A DNA stretch of 6,020 nt from the NCBI GenBank assembly GCA_017939025.1, contig JAGBAI010000015.1, positions 1 through 6,020 on the forward strand. The letters are read 5' to 3'. The notes under the pieces were generated by a model. The model did not search any database and was not told where the DNA came from. It saw only the letters and a program-made list of their open reading frames with translations. The DNA is from Oscillospiraceae bacterium. GTDB taxonomy: Bacteria > Bacillota_A > Clostridia > Oscillospirales > Oscillospiraceae. How positions within the stretch are numbered: position 1 is the first letter of the stretch; every line of letters starts with the position of its first letter. The translations under genes were made by a program, and so were the position numbers. This document shows positions 5,746 through 6,020 of the stretch, one piece after another.

Positions 5746-5783
5746 CGTATTGTCTTTGCGGGTCAGTTCGCAATGACAATACG
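5746..5783. repeat. Imperfect palindrome, possibly a dispersed intergenic repeat
   Basis: A 9-bp arm (5746-5754 with 5775-5783), one T-T mismatch and a further 5-bp arm (5756-5760 with 5769-5773) close an 8-nt loop. No T run follows on either strand, so it is not an ordinary terminator. Read on the minus strand it contains GTCATTGCGAA, a core I associate with dispersed palindromic repeats in several bacterial genomes. A single copy is seen here, so repeat status is not shown. Confidence 0.5.
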
Positions 5784-5820
5784 GTAAAAAGGAAAAAGCG
5801 GAAGGCGTACGCCTTCCGCT
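5784..5820 (-). terminator. Rho-independent terminator of rpmF
   Basis: A perfect 24-nt palindrome (5797-5820) forms a 10-bp stem with a GTAC loop. On the minus strand it is followed by TTTTCC and then TTTTT. It starts 16 nt after the rpmF stop codon. Confidence 0.88.
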
Positions 5821-5836
5821 GCATTTCCGCATTTCC

Positions 5837-6020
5837 TTACTCAGCCTCAACAGCCAGAACCTGACGGCCATTGTAGTTGCCGCAAGCCTTGCAAGCTCTG
5901 TGGGGCATTACGGGCTCACCGCACTTGGGGCAAACCGCAACGCTGGGAGCAGACAGCTTCCAGTTGGAGCCACGGCGCTTATCGCGGCGGGCCTTGGACA
6001 CTTTACACTTAGGGACAGCC
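5837..6020 (-). CDS. rpmF: 50S ribosomal protein L32 (lacks first two bases of its start codon)
   Basis: A small basic, zinc-ribbon protein of the large ribosomal subunit. Sixty residues after the initiator Met are visible, and only the G of the start codon lies in the window (6020). Full length would be 61. The N terminus AVPKCKVSKARRDKRRG is the L32 signature, followed by NWKLSAP. The zinc site is the full four-cysteine form: Cys31 and Cys34 (CPKC), then Cys44 and Cys47 (CKAC). An additional Cys6 stands where Arg or Gly is more usual. The minus-strand TAA is at 5837-5839, followed by a strong terminator, so der downstream is not likely to be cotranscribed. In many bacteria rpmF follows a DUF177/YceD gene, which would lie just beyond the window edge. 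Confidence 0.95.
   Translation of the reverse strand, partial: AVPKCKVSKARRDKRRGSNWKLSAPSVAVCPKCGEPVMPHRACKACGNYNGRQVLAVEAE

Overview
The window looks like the chromosome of a Gram-positive anaerobe of the class Clostridia, probably near the Oscillospiraceae/Ruminococcaceae. This rests on the NagB and PlsY sequence style, the cytidylate kinase-like protein, AGGAGG-type ribosome binding sites, TTGaca/TAtaAT-type promoters, and the tight der-plsY-gpsA gene order. Genus cannot be fixed from sequence alone.

Layout, left to right. (1) Positions 1-449, plus strand: the C-terminal part of glucosamine-6-phosphate deaminase (nagB), closed by a strong hairpin terminator. (2) 453-1350, plus strand: a monocistronic unit with its own promoter, a cytidylate kinase-like gene and a GNRA-loop terminator. 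(3) 1349-2648, plus strand: an MFS efflux-type transporter whose promoter starts at the last bases of the previous terminator. Its roughly 104-nt leader holds a six-codon ORF (Met-Arg-Tyr-Arg-Pro-Ile) and base-pairing that can bury the transporter start codon. (4) 2619-2648: a bidirectional terminator between convergent units. (5) 5681 down to 2656, minus strand: the operon der-plsY-gpsA, with a 1-nt and a 4-nt overlap between genes. (6) 5837-6020, minus strand: rpmF (ribosomal protein L32), missing only the first two bases of its start codon, followed by its terminator. A 38-nt imperfect palindrome sits between the rpmF terminator and the der promoter.

Most genes are housekeeping. NagB sends amino-sugar carbon to glycolysis. 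Der and L32 belong to 50S subunit assembly. GpsA makes glycerol-3-phosphate and PlsY acylates it, so these two are consecutive steps in phospholipid synthesis and their genes are translationally coupled.

The most interesting part is the leader of the MFS gene (about 1384-1497). The leader peptide starts Met-Arg-Tyr-Arg, which fits the Arg/Lys-X-Arg/Lys motif at which macrolide-bound ribosomes are known to stall (as in the short ErmDL-type peptide MRLR). The leader ORF region (1389-1403) is complementary to the transporter start region (1484-1497). Together these suggest an antibiotic-inducible translational attenuator controlling an otherwise uncharacterised exporter. The sequence elements are visible; the inducer and the transport substrate are inferred.

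No stretch longer than 300 bases lacks a gene. The two longest gaps (450-652 and 5615-5836) hold terminators, promoters and the palindrome. No RNA genes, CRISPR arrays, insertion sequences or phage genes were seen.
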